Source: DSOS01 sp035286585
GTDB lineage: Bacteria; Chloroflexota; Anaerolineae; Anaerolineales; UBA4823
DNA: 32,415 nt
Direction: 5' to 3'
NCBI GenBank assembly: GCA_035286585.1
Contig: DATEDC010000218.1
Coordinates: forward strand, 1 to 32,415
Shown: one piece after another, positions 16,301 through 23,753 of the stretch
Layout: the number at the start of each line of letters is the position of its first letter
How positions within the stretch are numbered: position 1 is the first letter of the stretch
Made by a program: the position numbers and the translations under genes
Notes under the pieces: model-generated
Seen by the model: the letters and a program-made list of their open reading frames with translations, nothing else
Told to the model about the DNA's origin: nothing
The model's database searches: none

Positions 16301-16950
16301 ATACCTGGACCGGCTTGCGCGCCTCCAATGCGTGCGGCGATCTCAACGAAGAGCGCTTTGTGTTGAACGTGTCTGACGGTTTTGGCCGGCGCTGGATCCG
16401 CAGGGATAAAGCTGGCCAGGAATGGGCTGAATCGATGGGTTTTGAGCGCCCAGTGACATTTGCGCCTGATCGTGAGTGCCGCGCGGATGATCCCCGACCG
16501 CAAATCGCCATTCTCGCCCCACGTTCAGGTGATACGATCACCAGCAACCCCCTGGAAATCTTCGGCCAGGCTTCAGCCACACAGTTTTTCGATTATTACA
16601 GTCTGGAGTACGGCATCGGTGAAGAACCGGTCGAGTGGCATGAACTTGACGAACGCAAGCAGCCCGTTAGCCAGCCGGATAAACTATATACCTGGGATGT
16701 AGCTGAGATTCCGGCAGGCGTGATCACCTTGCGCCTTTACATGCACTCGACTGAAGATACCTTTGCTGAGATAAAAATCCAACTGAACTTGCAGGTGCCC
16801 ACGCCCACGCCAACACCTACGCCTACGCCTACGCTCACTCCCACACCCACGCCGACGCCTACTCCCACGCTAACCCCGACGCCCACCGCCACGTCTCAAC
16901 CGACGCTTACTCCTACAGCGACCGAAGCATCCGACGTCAGCGGATCATAA
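13378..16950 (+). CDS. Class A penicillin-binding protein (glycosyltransferase-transpeptidase)
   Basis: A 1190-residue bifunctional cell-wall synthase that polymerises lipid II and cross-links the glycan strands. The first 270 residues form an unusually long, very acidic cytoplasmic tail. One membrane segment follows (about 272-298). The GT51 domain (about 330-510) has Glu365 in TEDKDFYSHPG, GASTITQQLARN and RKIREAVLAAEI. The transpeptidase domain (about 600-930) has Ser658 in SAIK, SYN at 721-723 and KTG at 859-861. An Ig-like module (about 1040-1138) and a Thr-Pro repeat tail of about 40 residues end the protein. GAGG precedes the ATG. All catalytic motifs are intact. Co-transcribed with the MaoC-like gene. 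Confidence 0.95.
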   Translation: MSDNLPVPSDEEEAGERFKRLLKKSAEDEERLLQELDELAASVRHSQPEEDADDAVSESGELDSDRVEHEANPLDSFPGEDVEAEEDLAAPLKVAAGEEGGENRESADESLGDDVDERIEEEVIYAEKDEPGEPAGSPPLVDEIAEEDTRPVRVRRADSPPPPLGRAQSPGEDLPHRVDEIDRDATRVSPLAYAGKTQRPAAPTRIIRSAETASRTGGYPTRRVAAGDQAETGLPDQRKPITRSVISSGRVGAPPSAAAPPAAVSVDWRRNLGCLLRMLISGLFILVVIGLCGASFVLYQYYSIARELPNVAELRQRASQFETTRILDRNGNVLYEILDPTAGRRTYVPLERISPYVVAATIATEDKDFYSHPGFDIWAIGRAFWQNYSSGETVSGASTITQQLARNLLFTPEERAQRTYDRKIREAVLAAEITRIYSKDEILELYLNESYYGNLAYGVEAAAQTYFGTTASQLTLSQASFLAGLPQAPAVYDVYTNRELALKRQEGVLVLMYQASQEQGCIYVSNAPQRVCMDPVTAASAANELKNYEFHSPDIQMRYPHWVNYVRTLLETQFDPQTIYRSGFSVYTTLDPGLQDLAQQIVAAQVARLADRHATNGALVAIDPSNGEILAMVGSADFYSEAISGQVNMAVSPRQPGSAIKLLTYTAGFEKGLTPATLIWDVPSEFSPSGRSDDPSPVYVPVNYDGRFHGPVTARLALGSSYNVPAVKVLNYVGIYDDPNTPQQDGLIALAHRMGITTLTRPDYGLSLTLGGGEVTLLELTGAYATYANMGRRVPPVAITRIEDFEGSLIYEYQQPPGEQVIRPEHAYLITHILADNSARTPAFGPNSILNLPFAAAVKTGTTNDFRDNWTLGYTPDIAVGAWIGNADYTPMQDISGVAGAGPIWAEFMQVAIQRLTGGVATPFSRPAGIVERVICEISGTEPSEWCPTQRTELFAADQPPLPKENDLWQKVVVDTWTGLRASNACGDLNEERFVLNVSDGFGRRWIRRDKAGQEWAESMGFERPVTFAPDRECRADDPRPQIAILAPRSGDTITSNPLEIFGQASATQFFDYYSLEYGIGEEPVEWHELDERKQPVSQPDKLYTWDVAEIPAGVITLRLYMHSTEDTFAEIKIQLNLQVPTPTPTPTPTPTLTPTPTPTPTPTLTPTPTATSQPTLTPTATEASDVSGS

Positions 16951-16951
16951 A

Positions 16952-17009
16952 GATGAACGCCCTGTTACACCGTTATAAAACGATCTGCACGATATAAAGG
17001 GCGTTCATC
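16952..17009. terminator. 12-bp inverted repeat between convergent genes
   Basis: GATGAACGCCCT (16952-16963) is repeated as its exact reverse complement at 16998-17009, around a 34-base AT-rich loop. It follows the penicillin-binding protein stop by one base and lies 19 bases beyond the end of the facing MarR remnant. A bidirectional terminator is the simplest reading, but no T run follows on either strand and the loop is large. Confidence 0.45.
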
Positions 17010-17028
17010 CAATGACTGGCAAAGCGGA

Positions 17029-17280
17029 CTAAGCTGCTGCCATCTTTCCAAGCTTACGGCATAAGCGACCCAATTCCTCCTGTTCGTATGGCTCGAGCAC
17101 ACCCATTTCTTCAACAATGGATGCAACGTGACCGGGGAATAATGCGGCGATCAATTCGCGACCCTTGTCGGTGAGCACCATCTGTATCATACGGCGGTCG
17201 TTTTCATCGCGCACTCGACGTACCAGCCCTCGCTTTTCCAGGTTGTTAACGGAATTTTTATGCGCCAACCTCTTACCTTC
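17029..17280 (-). pseudogene. MarR-family regulator remnant, N-terminal half lost
   Basis: The translation NNLEKRGLVRRVRDENDRRMIQMVLTDKGREL matches the end of the recognition helix and the wing of MarR-family repressors, followed by the C-terminal dimerisation helix up to the stop. The first 50-60 residues of a MarR fold (dimerisation helix and first half of the winged helix) are missing. Upstream bases are used by the promoter and start of the divergent thioesterase gene, so the gene cannot be complete. A frame remains open to 17337, but its first 25 residues show no MarR similarity. Likely a decayed regulator. Confidence 0.7.
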
Positions 17281-17323
17281 GCTCGTGTAACGGCTGTATT
17301 TGTGTATGGAACAGAAACTTGAT

Positions 17324-17351
17324 TTGACTTTCCGCAAGTATCGGATAGAAT
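17324..17351 (+). promoter_or_regulatory. Promoter of the thioesterase gene
   Basis: TTGACT (17324-17329), a 16-base spacer and TAGAAT (17346-17351). The predicted start near 17358 leaves only about 8 nt before the ATG at 17366, with no ribosome-binding site: a near-leaderless mRNA. Confidence 0.5.
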
Positions 17352-17365
17352 CTAAGACGCCAATT

Positions 17366-17818
17366 ATGCAGCCAAATCCTGCCTACGTCACAGAATTGAT
17401 CGAGCTTGTCAATCACAGCCCTTACCCGCTGCACCTGCCGTTCAAGCTGGTCTTGATCGAGCTGGATCAATCCAGAATCGCACTGGAGATAATGGAATGC
17501 CACATGCAGCCGTTTCGCATGGTTCATGGGGGCGTGATCGCCACGCTCATCGATACAGCCACATTCTGGGCAGCGTTTTTACGGCTGCCTGAGGATAACG
17601 GCCTGGTGAATGTCGATCTCAAGTTGAACTACCTCAGATCGGTGAGCGACGGGTCGTTGATCGCCGCCGGGCGCTGCCTGAAATCCGGCCGCACGCTCAG
17701 CTATGCCGAGGCGAGCGTTACCGATGCACAGGGCGCTTTGATCGCTCATGGCGCCTCGACTTTGATGGCGATGCCTGCCAAAGGAATCCGCCTGGGTGTA
17801 CCCAAATTCCTGGAATGA
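17366..17818 (+). CDS. PaaI-family hot-dog acyl-CoA thioesterase
   Basis: A 150-residue thioesterase-fold protein that should hydrolyse an acyl- or aryl-CoA. The family block FRMVHGGVIATLIDTATFWAA is present with His54 in the HGG motif, then VNVDLKLNYLRSV and the closing strand ALIAHGASTLMA. The start at MQPNPAY was chosen because the promoter lies just upstream; two earlier in-frame ATGs precede that promoter. It reads away from the MarR remnant, an arrangement typical of a regulator and its target before decay. The substrate is unknown. Confidence 0.85.
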   Translation: MQPNPAYVTELIELVNHSPYPLHLPFKLVLIELDQSRIALEIMECHMQPFRMVHGGVIATLIDTATFWAAFLRLPEDNGLVNVDLKLNYLRSVSDGSLIAAGRCLKSGRTLSYAEASVTDAQGALIAHGASTLMAMPAKGIRLGVPKFLE

Positions 17819-17909
17819 GCGCAATCCATGCATACCTATGACTGGCAGACATTCTTCGCCCAGTGGAGCAGACATCTTCTCTCTACGCCGCTCAAAATTC
17901 CGAGTCGAG

Positions 17910-18368
17910 ATGTTGGCTGACAAGCTGCGATTGTTGATTTACCTGGTTGCCAGCAGCCTGTTATTCCTGGTTGGCTGCACACGAGTTACGCAAACGGATT
18001 TACCACTGGCGACTGAGCAGTTGCCAGCCACTACTGCAACCGAGAGGGCGCCTTATCGCGCTACGCCCGCCGCTAACGAGATAGCGGCAGGAATATGCGC
18101 TGAGCCCGAGAGTGAGGTGGTCACGGTGACTATCTTTCCGGACATCCCGGATCCGCGCTGCCTTAAAGTGAAGCCCGAGCAAAAACTCAGGGTGATCAAT
18201 CAGACCCAGGCGACGTTGGAGGTCGCGCTGGGCGAGTTCAAAGCCGAGATTGAAGCAGGAAGTGAGGTGTTTTGGGACGCCCCCTTTGGCGAATACCTGG
18301 AACCCGGGGTACACTACCTGCTGGTTGCACCTTGCTGCGGTCCAGAGATTTGGCTGGAGGGTAATTGA
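17910..18368 (+). CDS. Putative lipoprotein with a cupredoxin-like fold
   Basis: A 152-residue exported lipoprotein. The signal peptide ends in the lipobox LVGC with Cys23 as the acylated residue. A Thr/Ala-rich linker leads to a domain (about 60-150) with alternating beta strands: EVVTVTIFPDIPDPRCLKV, LRVINQTQATLEVALGEF, and EYLEPGVHYLLVAPCCGPEIWL. The strand pattern resembles small cupredoxin-like proteins, but the usual His-Cys-His-Met copper set is not evident, so the assignment is tentative. The start has only a weak GAGTCGAG upstream. It follows the thioesterase by 91 nt and precedes the permease by 28 nt, probably as one unit with the latter. Confidence 0.6.
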   Translation: MLADKLRLLIYLVASSLLFLVGCTRVTQTDLPLATEQLPATTATERAPYRATPAANEIAAGICAEPESEVVTVTIFPDIPDPRCLKVKPEQKLRVINQTQATLEVALGEFKAEIEAGSEVFWDAPFGEYLEPGVHYLLVAPCCGPEIWLEGN

Positions 18369-18396
18369 TCCTGGTAATATTCCAAAGGCGTTCTGG

Positions 18397-19113
18397 ATGC
18401 AGTCGCTGGCGATCCTGGCTGTATTGAGCCTGGCGGTTTTCACTCAGAGCCTGACCGGCTTCGGCTCTGCGTTAGTTGCCATGGCTTTGCTGCCGGCGAT
18501 TGTAGGTCTGCGGGTCGCCGTACCTCTTGTGGCGCTGGTTGCCTTAGCTATCGAAATATTGTTGCTGCTCCGGTACCGCCAATCATTCCAGATTCGTGCG
18601 ATAAAGCCGCTGGCATTGGGCGCGCTGGGTGGCATCCCCCTGGGCATTTTATTTCTGCGCAGCGTGAACGAACACGTGGTGCTCTCTGTGCTGGGAGTTG
18701 TGATTGCCGCGTACGCATTGTATTCCTTGTTGGAATACAATCCGCCGAGGATGACGCACTTCGTCTGGCCGTACGCCCTCGGATTCCTGGCGGGGCTGCT
18801 TGGCGGAGCCTACAATGTCTCAGGCCCGCCGGTGGTGGTGTACGGCACCTGCGCAGGCTGGTCCCCGGCGCAATTTAAAGGCAATTTGCAGGGGTTTTTT
18901 ATCTTCAGCAGCCTGACAGTCGCCGTCAGCCACGCGATCAGCGGCAACCTGACGGGGGAAGTGTGGCGTATTTTCCCCCTTGCATTCGGGGCTATCGGAC
19001 TGGGCATCGCAGCGGGGATAACCCTCGACCGCCGTTTGAACCCGCTCATTTTCCGCAGAGGCGTGCTGGCCTTGCTGCTGGTGATGGGGGTGAAGTTAAT
19101 CCTGCTTGGCTGA
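18397..19113 (+). CDS. TauE/SafE-family membrane permease
   Basis: A 238-residue integral membrane protein of the TauE/SafE family, exporters of sulfite, sulfoacetate or related anions, with eight likely helices. The two-fold repeat is visible: QSLTGFGSALVAMALLPAIVG and later LLGGAYNVSGPPVVVYGTC. The second is the family's Gly-Pro motif. The start at MQSLAIL has AAGG nine bases upstream; earlier in-frame starts overlap the lipoprotein gene heavily. Its stop codon is the first three bases of a 13-bp tandem repeat. The substrate cannot be read from the sequence. Confidence 0.85.
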   Translation: MQSLAILAVLSLAVFTQSLTGFGSALVAMALLPAIVGLRVAVPLVALVALAIEILLLLRYRQSFQIRAIKPLALGALGGIPLGILFLRSVNEHVVLSVLGVVIAAYALYSLLEYNPPRMTHFVWPYALGFLAGLLGGAYNVSGPPVVVYGTCAGWSPAQFKGNLQGFFIFSSLTVAVSHAISGNLTGEVWRIFPLAFGAIGLGIAAGITLDRRLNPLIFRRGVLALLLVMGVKLILLG

Positions 19114-19173
19114 CATCCTTGGATGACATCCTTGGATGACAGCCTTGGATGACAGCCTTGGATGACAGTCTTG
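19111..19173. repeat. 13-bp tandem repeat, nearly five copies
   Basis: Copies at 19111, 19124, 19137, 19150 and a partial one at 19163. The unit is TGACATCCTTGGA in copies 1-2 and TGACAGCCTTGGA in copies 3-4. Each copy joined to the next contains the near-palindrome CATCCTTGGATG or GCCTTGGATGAC. The first copy contains the TGA stop of the permease gene. Confidence 0.9.
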
Positions 19174-19208
19174 CTACTGGCCAGAGCTGTCAGCACCCTG
19201 GTGGCGCT

Positions 19209-19301
19209 TTAATTCAGATTGATGGTCATCACGCACAGGGCGATGGCAATGACCAGGATGAGCAGCAGAAGCGGATAGGCGCGGATATTGATCTGATTCA
19301 T
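19209..19301 (-). CDS. 30-residue single-pass membrane peptide
   Basis: A small open frame on the minus strand encodes MNQINIRAYP, then a continuous hydrophobic run (LLLLILVIAIALCVM), then TINLN and a TAA stop. The run of about 16-18 nonpolar residues fits one membrane helix. AAGGAAACGAC gives a ribosome-binding site six to seven bases before the ATG. No homolog is recognised. It lies alone between the 13-bp repeat and the NlpC-like gene, in the same direction as the latter but 109 nt after its stop. The combination of ribosome-binding site, ATG, helix and stop makes it credible. Confidence 0.5.
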   Translation of the reverse strand: MNQINIRAYPLLLLILVIAIALCVMTINLN

Positions 19302-19410
19302 GTCGTTTCCTTCCCCTTTGCATATTTGATGGTAACACAATAACGCGGTGATCCTCGTGGAAAGTTGGCTTGTTGGGATCGGCTTGCATACGGGTGTCCC
19401 ATCTTTAATA

Positions 19411-20331
19411 CTACGGATTTGGGTTCAGCGCGCACTGAGTCTTTTCGCCATATGGCACCTGAAATATTTGGGCTATCTCTTTAAATTCATACTTGAAGAG
19501 CTGCACTCCGTAGGGCGTCATACCGGCTACAAATGGCATTCCCTCCGGATCCAAATAAAAGAACATGTAGTAACCCTCTTTATACTCTACAAGGTCGCCC
19601 ACCCCGGGCGCGGATGCAGGTTCTAGAATTTCACCAAGCCGGCCACCTACAGCCGCCGCCGGGTCGATTATCAGCCCGCAGTTCGCCAGCAGGTAAACTG
19701 CCATCCCCTCCGAATCAAAACCTTCCTCGGGGTCGCTGCCGGCGAATTTCCATTTTGTCTCGCCTAATGTACCCACCATGCCGACTAAGATCTCGCCTTG
19801 ATTGGGATAGGCGCTGGCGATAAACTCAGCCGCCTGTGCGTAGCTGCCCGGGTACAGGTAACCTGGCAGGTTGGCGGCTTCCTTCAGGGCTGTCTCGGCC
19901 TGCTCCAGTGCCTTACTCAAATACTCGATTTGGATCCGATAGGCGTTTGCCTGTTTCTCCAGCGCTTCGCGAGCGAGCCTGGATTCTGCCACCCGGTCTT
20001 CCATTTCCCGCAGCCCCTTCTGACCGCTATCGCGCTGCATGCGCGCCTGGGTTACAGCGTTCATTACCAGGTCGAGCTGCCCGGCTGTGATTTTCAGTCT
20101 CTCTATGTAATCCGCCACCTCCTCCTGGAGGGCCTGGTTGGTCTGCTCGAGCTGGCTCAACTTGCGCTGATCTCCGCTGATACGCAAGCTGAAATACATC
20201 AACGCCAGAATGCTGATGAGGAGGAGCGCCAGGCGGTAGATTGCGGGGCGCTGATCTCCTGCATGCATTTCAGCTTCGACCTGGTCGCTCTGCTCTACCT
20301 GGACTTCATCCGCCGGGATATTTGTCTCCAT
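19411..20331 (-). CDS. Membrane-anchored coiled-coil protein with inactive NlpC/P60-like domain
   Basis: A 306-residue protein: an acidic cytoplasmic tail (1-30), one membrane helix (31-49), a long coiled coil (about 54-152) and a C-terminal domain (about 163-300). That domain follows the NlpC/P60 pattern of cell-wall peptidases. The helix that normally starts FDCSG reads FDSEG (205-209), so the catalytic Cys is Ser207. PGVGDLVEY corresponds to the PGDLVFF strand. The HVGIY strand, which carries the catalytic His, reads YYMFFYLD. The enzyme should therefore be inactive and may be a scaffold or muropeptide-binding regulator. The assignment is by motif alignment by eye. GAGG and GGA lie upstream of the ATG. 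The divergent neighbour is a lipase. Confidence 0.65.
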   Translation of the reverse strand: METNIPADEVQVEQSDQVEAEMHAGDQRPAIYRLALLLISILALMYFSLRISGDQRKLSQLEQTNQALQEEVADYIERLKITAGQLDLVMNAVTQARMQRDSGQKGLREMEDRVAESRLAREALEKQANAYRIQIEYLSKALEQAETALKEAANLPGYLYPGSYAQAAEFIASAYPNQGEILVGMVGTLGETKWKFAGSDPEEGFDSEGMAVYLLANCGLIIDPAAAVGGRLGEILEPASAPGVGDLVEYKEGYYMFFYLDPEGMPFVAGMTPYGVQLFKYEFKEIAQIFQVPYGEKTQCALNPNP

Positions 20332-20530
20332 AAAATTCCAAGGACCTCAACAGAATAATTAGGCATATTTTGCACGTATTACAAGTCAGATGGATTATTC
20401 TCCTGGGGAGCAATGATAACATAGCCGCGGGACACCATCCGTTCGCTCTGTGCGATGATAGGCTATTGGGATACAATTTCTCCAATCGTCAGGGCATGGC
20501 ATATTATTCATTGTGGGAGTGTGATCATAA

Positions 20531-22456
20531 ATGTCTCGCCGCTTTATTTTTCTCACCCCTTTGAGCATCCTTTGGCTCGTATTTCTTACCCTGTATAGCG
20601 CCAGCGCACAAATCAGCGCGGCTTCGGTCCTGGTTCTCGACCGCCAGGGCGTGCTGATCAGCCGCCTGACGGATGGCGATTTGGTACAACTGGCTGTAAT
20701 TTTGCCTGAAAATGCCGCTCAGAACGCCGAGGCGCTTTTCTACCTGGGTGCTGGTAGCACGCCATTGGCTGGCTGCACGATCCAGGCAGGCGAGAATCGT
20801 TGCGAGACGCCAGTGTTCTCTGCTCTAGGTTGGTATTGGGGGGCTGGCGCTGAGGCGCAACCGCAGCGCGTCATAACGGTGAAAATTGCCGACCTGCAGG
20901 AGATATTATCCTCGCCGGTGCAGGTGAGCCCACGCCCCGTGGTGTTGGTGCACGGTCTTAACTCCACCTGGGAAGCCTGGGCGAATTACCTCGGTGAAGG
21001 CGGTTACCTGGCTTCGATCGGGCTCAGCGGCTTCGCAGTGGGTGATGGTCAGGTGGAAGGTGTGATGAATACCGGCCGATTTGATAACCCTGCCCTGCGC
21101 ACCCATACCATCGCTGAGAACGCCGCCATCCTGGGAGATTACATTGCAAATGTCAAAGCGCTGACCGAGGCGCAGAAAGTTGACCTGTTGGTGCACAGCC
21201 TGGGGGGGCTGATCTCGCGCTACTACATCGACCGGGTGATGGGCGAGGTGGATGTGGCCCAGTTGATCATGCTCGGTTCGCCTATGGCTGGCTCGGATTG
21301 CGCCAACCTGCCGGCTTCGCTGGGACTTTACCTGCCAGCAGTGCTGGAGATCCGCCCTGCCTATATCCTCGGTGTTTTCAACCAGCAGATCACCCAGCGC
21401 CGCGGGATCCCTTTCCACGCCCTGGCTGGCGTGCCGCTGTTGAAACCCATCCAATCCCCCTGTACGCCTACACCCAGCGACCTGGTTGTCTCCAAAGGCA
21501 GCGTTGGGGCGATCCCGCTGCCTGTCTCGGAAATGGCGGTGCTGCACACCGAGCTGAACACTTCTGCAGAAGTTTTCGATACCTATGTCAAGCCGCTTTT
21601 ACAAACCCCTGCGGGTGGCTACGAGCAAAAAGTAGGACCATCATTACCCGTCGCAGACACGTCACCTATGCAGTTCACTCGTGTTTACACGGGACATTTA
21701 TCCGCAGGTGAAAACCGTGAACTTACCATCCAAATTGACCCGGGTGTAAGCGTTGCCAGCTTTGCCCTGTTCGACACCAGCCGCTCCCTGGATGTCCGCG
21801 TGCGCGGCGCCTCAGGCAATGAGATCGTTTTAGATTCAGATACGCACGGTTTCAGGGTTGTGGATGACCCCGCTTCGCTCGTATATCTGGGCTATGGCTT
21901 TGACAATCCCAGGCCGGGCGCCTGGGTAGTCACCCTGCTGACCACCGCGGCTACCCCGCCTTCCGGTGCGGATTACGCCCTGACCGCCACCTACCAGGGC
22001 GGCGCCGCTCTGCTGGCGCAAACCGACACTCTCCTGCCCCCCTTGGGGGAACCCGTGCTGATAACCGCCCAACTGCAATTGGAGGGTCAGGCTCTGCCCG
22101 TGGACTCGGCTAGAGCCGTCCTTCGAGCGCCCGATGATGCTCAATTTACATTGGTTCTGGCCGCAAATGGCGGCGTATACCGAACAGTTTGGGAGCCAGA
22201 ACAGCCTGGATTTTACGATATCCAGGTTCAGGTAACCGGGCGAGAGCCCGGCGGCGCTGTCGTCGAGCGCACCGCTTTCCTGGTGGTACAGGTACAACCC
22301 AGCGCAAGCAGCCTGCCAGGTCGCACTCTGCTGGCTGCCATTTTAGTCGGGACGATGGCCGGAGGCGTGTTCCTGGCGCTGGTACTCGCAATCCTCCTCT
22401 GGCGCATTCGGCGAAGGCGAAGCGCATTGAGTAAGGTGAACGGTCGCAGGCGATGA
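20531..22456 (+). CDS. Exported lipase-like alpha/beta hydrolase with C-terminal membrane anchor
   Basis: A 641-residue exported protein: signal peptide (1-26), a short beta domain (30-130), an alpha/beta-hydrolase domain (about 135-360), two beta-sandwich modules (about 375-490 and 495-600), and a C-terminal membrane helix (about 605-630) with an Arg-rich cytoplasmic end. The hydrolase has the oxyanion motif VLVHGLNS, nucleophile Ser223 in VHSLGG, Asp317 in PSDLVVS and His339 in VLHTELN, so the triad is complete. It resembles bacterial triacylglycerol lipases and esterases. The ATG has GGGAG 11 bases upstream. It should sit on the outer face of the cytoplasmic membrane. The substrate is unknown. 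Confidence 0.85.
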   Translation: MSRRFIFLTPLSILWLVFLTLYSASAQISAASVLVLDRQGVLISRLTDGDLVQLAVILPENAAQNAEALFYLGAGSTPLAGCTIQAGENRCETPVFSALGWYWGAGAEAQPQRVITVKIADLQEILSSPVQVSPRPVVLVHGLNSTWEAWANYLGEGGYLASIGLSGFAVGDGQVEGVMNTGRFDNPALRTHTIAENAAILGDYIANVKALTEAQKVDLLVHSLGGLISRYYIDRVMGEVDVAQLIMLGSPMAGSDCANLPASLGLYLPAVLEIRPAYILGVFNQQITQRRGIPFHALAGVPLLKPIQSPCTPTPSDLVVSKGSVGAIPLPVSEMAVLHTELNTSAEVFDTYVKPLLQTPAGGYEQKVGPSLPVADTSPMQFTRVYTGHLSAGENRELTIQIDPGVSVASFALFDTSRSLDVRVRGASGNEIVLDSDTHGFRVVDDPASLVYLGYGFDNPRPGAWVVTLLTTAATPPSGADYALTATYQGGAALLAQTDTLLPPLGEPVLITAQLQLEGQALPVDSARAVLRAPDDAQFTLVLAANGGVYRTVWEPEQPGFYDIQVQVTGREPGGAVVERTAFLVVQVQPSASSLPGRTLLAAILVGTMAGGVFLALVLAILLWRIRRRRSALSKVNGRRR

Positions 22457-22481
22457 CTGCCCACGGCCGTATGCGAGGAAT

Positions 22482-23753
22482 TCATTCCCTCACCTGGTAA
22501 TCTCCCTGCACCACCCATTTGTAGGTGGTCAGCTCGCGCAGGCCCATCGGACCGCGAGCGTGCAAGCGTTGGGTGGAGATAGCCACCTCGGCGCCCAAAC
22601 CTAGCTGAGCGCCGTCGGTGAAGCGCGTGCTGGCGTTCACGTACACGGCAGCGGAATCCACGCTCCGGACGAATTGCCGGGCGTGGTCGGGATCTCCGGT
22701 GAGGATCCCGTCCGAATGACCTGTGCTGTGCTCGGCGATATGGGCAATCGCCTCTTCCAGATCCTCCACCGTCTTAACTCCCAGAACCAGGGATAGCCAT
22801 TCGGTGTCGAAATCCTCATCCCCAGCGGGTGTAACTGCGGGAGGCAATTGGCCCTGACGATCGCGCAAATGATCACGGGCAGCCTGGTCTGCCCTGAATG
22901 AAACGCCCGCAGCGCCCAGCCGCTGCACCAGCTCCGGCAGGAAGCGTCTGGCTATTTGATGGTGTACCAGCAAGGTATCCAGGGCGTTGCACACCGAGGG
23001 GCGCTGCACCTTGGCGTTGTAAATGACCTCAACCGCAGCCTGCAGGTCGGCGCTATAGTCGACGAATAGATGACAAATGCCGATGCCGCCTGTGATGACC
23101 GGTATGCGGCTGTTCTCCCGGCAGTAGGCGTGCAGCGCTGCTCCGCCGCGCGGGATGAGCATATCCACGTACTGGTGCAATTGCAGCAGCTCGTACACCC
23201 GCAGGCGGTCAGGGTCATCTACGAACAGGATGGCGTCCTCGGGCAGGCCGGAAGATAGCAAGCCCGCACGGATAGCTTTCACCAAAGCCCGATTGGAGTG
23301 GATGGTCTCGCTGCCGCCGCGCAGGATGGCGGCGTTGCCGGTCTTGAGCGCCAGCCCCGCCACGTCAACGGTCACATTCGGGCGAGCCTCGTAGATCACG
23401 CCTAACACACCCAACGGAACCCGCTGTTTATGCACCCGCAATCCGTTGGGAAGCACGGTCTGGTCGAATATCTCTCCCACCGGGTCGGGCAAATCGATCA
23501 CCTTCCGCAGGTCGGCGATCACGCCCCTCAGGCGAGTGGGATTCAACGCCAACCGGTCCAGCAAGGCAGGCGTCAGCCCGGCGGCTTCAGCGACCAGCAG
23601 GTCTTCCCGATTGGCCTGCAAGATTTCCTGGCTGGCAGCTTCCAGGCTGGCGGCAATCGCCTCCAGGAGGGCGTTTTTCTGGCTGCTGCTCGCCCCGGCC
23701 ATTTGGCGGGCTGCAGCCTTCGCTCGTTTGCCGATTTCGACCATCATTTTCAT
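22482..23753 (-). CDS. proA: Gamma-glutamyl phosphate reductase
   Basis: A 423-residue enzyme that reduces gamma-glutamyl phosphate to glutamate semialdehyde with NADPH, the second step of proline synthesis. Catalytic Cys255 lies in QRPSVCNALDTLL; GVIYEARPNVTVDVAGLALKTGNA and the closing AEVAISTQRLHARGPMGL are standard ProA blocks. The ATG overlaps the proB stop as ATGA, so proA depends on translation of proB and needs no ribosome-binding site of its own. Full length, with no missing residues. It converges on the lipase gene with a 25-bp gap. Confidence 0.97.
   Translation of the reverse strand: MKMMVEIGKRAKAAARQMAGASSSQKNALLEAIAASLEAASQEILQANREDLLVAEAAGLTPALLDRLALNPTRLRGVIADLRKVIDLPDPVGEIFDQTVLPNGLRVHKQRVPLGVLGVIYEARPNVTVDVAGLALKTGNAAILRGGSETIHSNRALVKAIRAGLLSSGLPEDAILFVDDPDRLRVYELLQLHQYVDMLIPRGGAALHAYCRENSRIPVITGGIGICHLFVDYSADLQAAVEVIYNAKVQRPSVCNALDTLLVHHQIARRFLPELVQRLGAAGVSFRADQAARDHLRDRQGQLPPAVTPAGDEDFDTEWLSLVLGVKTVEDLEEAIAHIAEHSTGHSDGILTGDPDHARQFVRSVDSAAVYVNASTRFTDGAQLGLGAEVAISTQRLHARGPMGLRELTTYKWVVQGDYQVRE

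Noticed and set aside
15250..16503. 417-codon open frame opposite the penicillin-binding protein
   Set aside because: It lies antisense to the conserved transpeptidase domain and encodes no known motif.
16800..16910. Short tandem repeats of ACGCC(C/T)AC type
   Set aside because: They encode the Thr-Pro tail of the penicillin-binding protein in frame; not a mobile element or CRISPR.
19111..19173. CRISPR-like array
   Set aside because: The 13-bp units are contiguous, with no spacers and no cas genes nearby.
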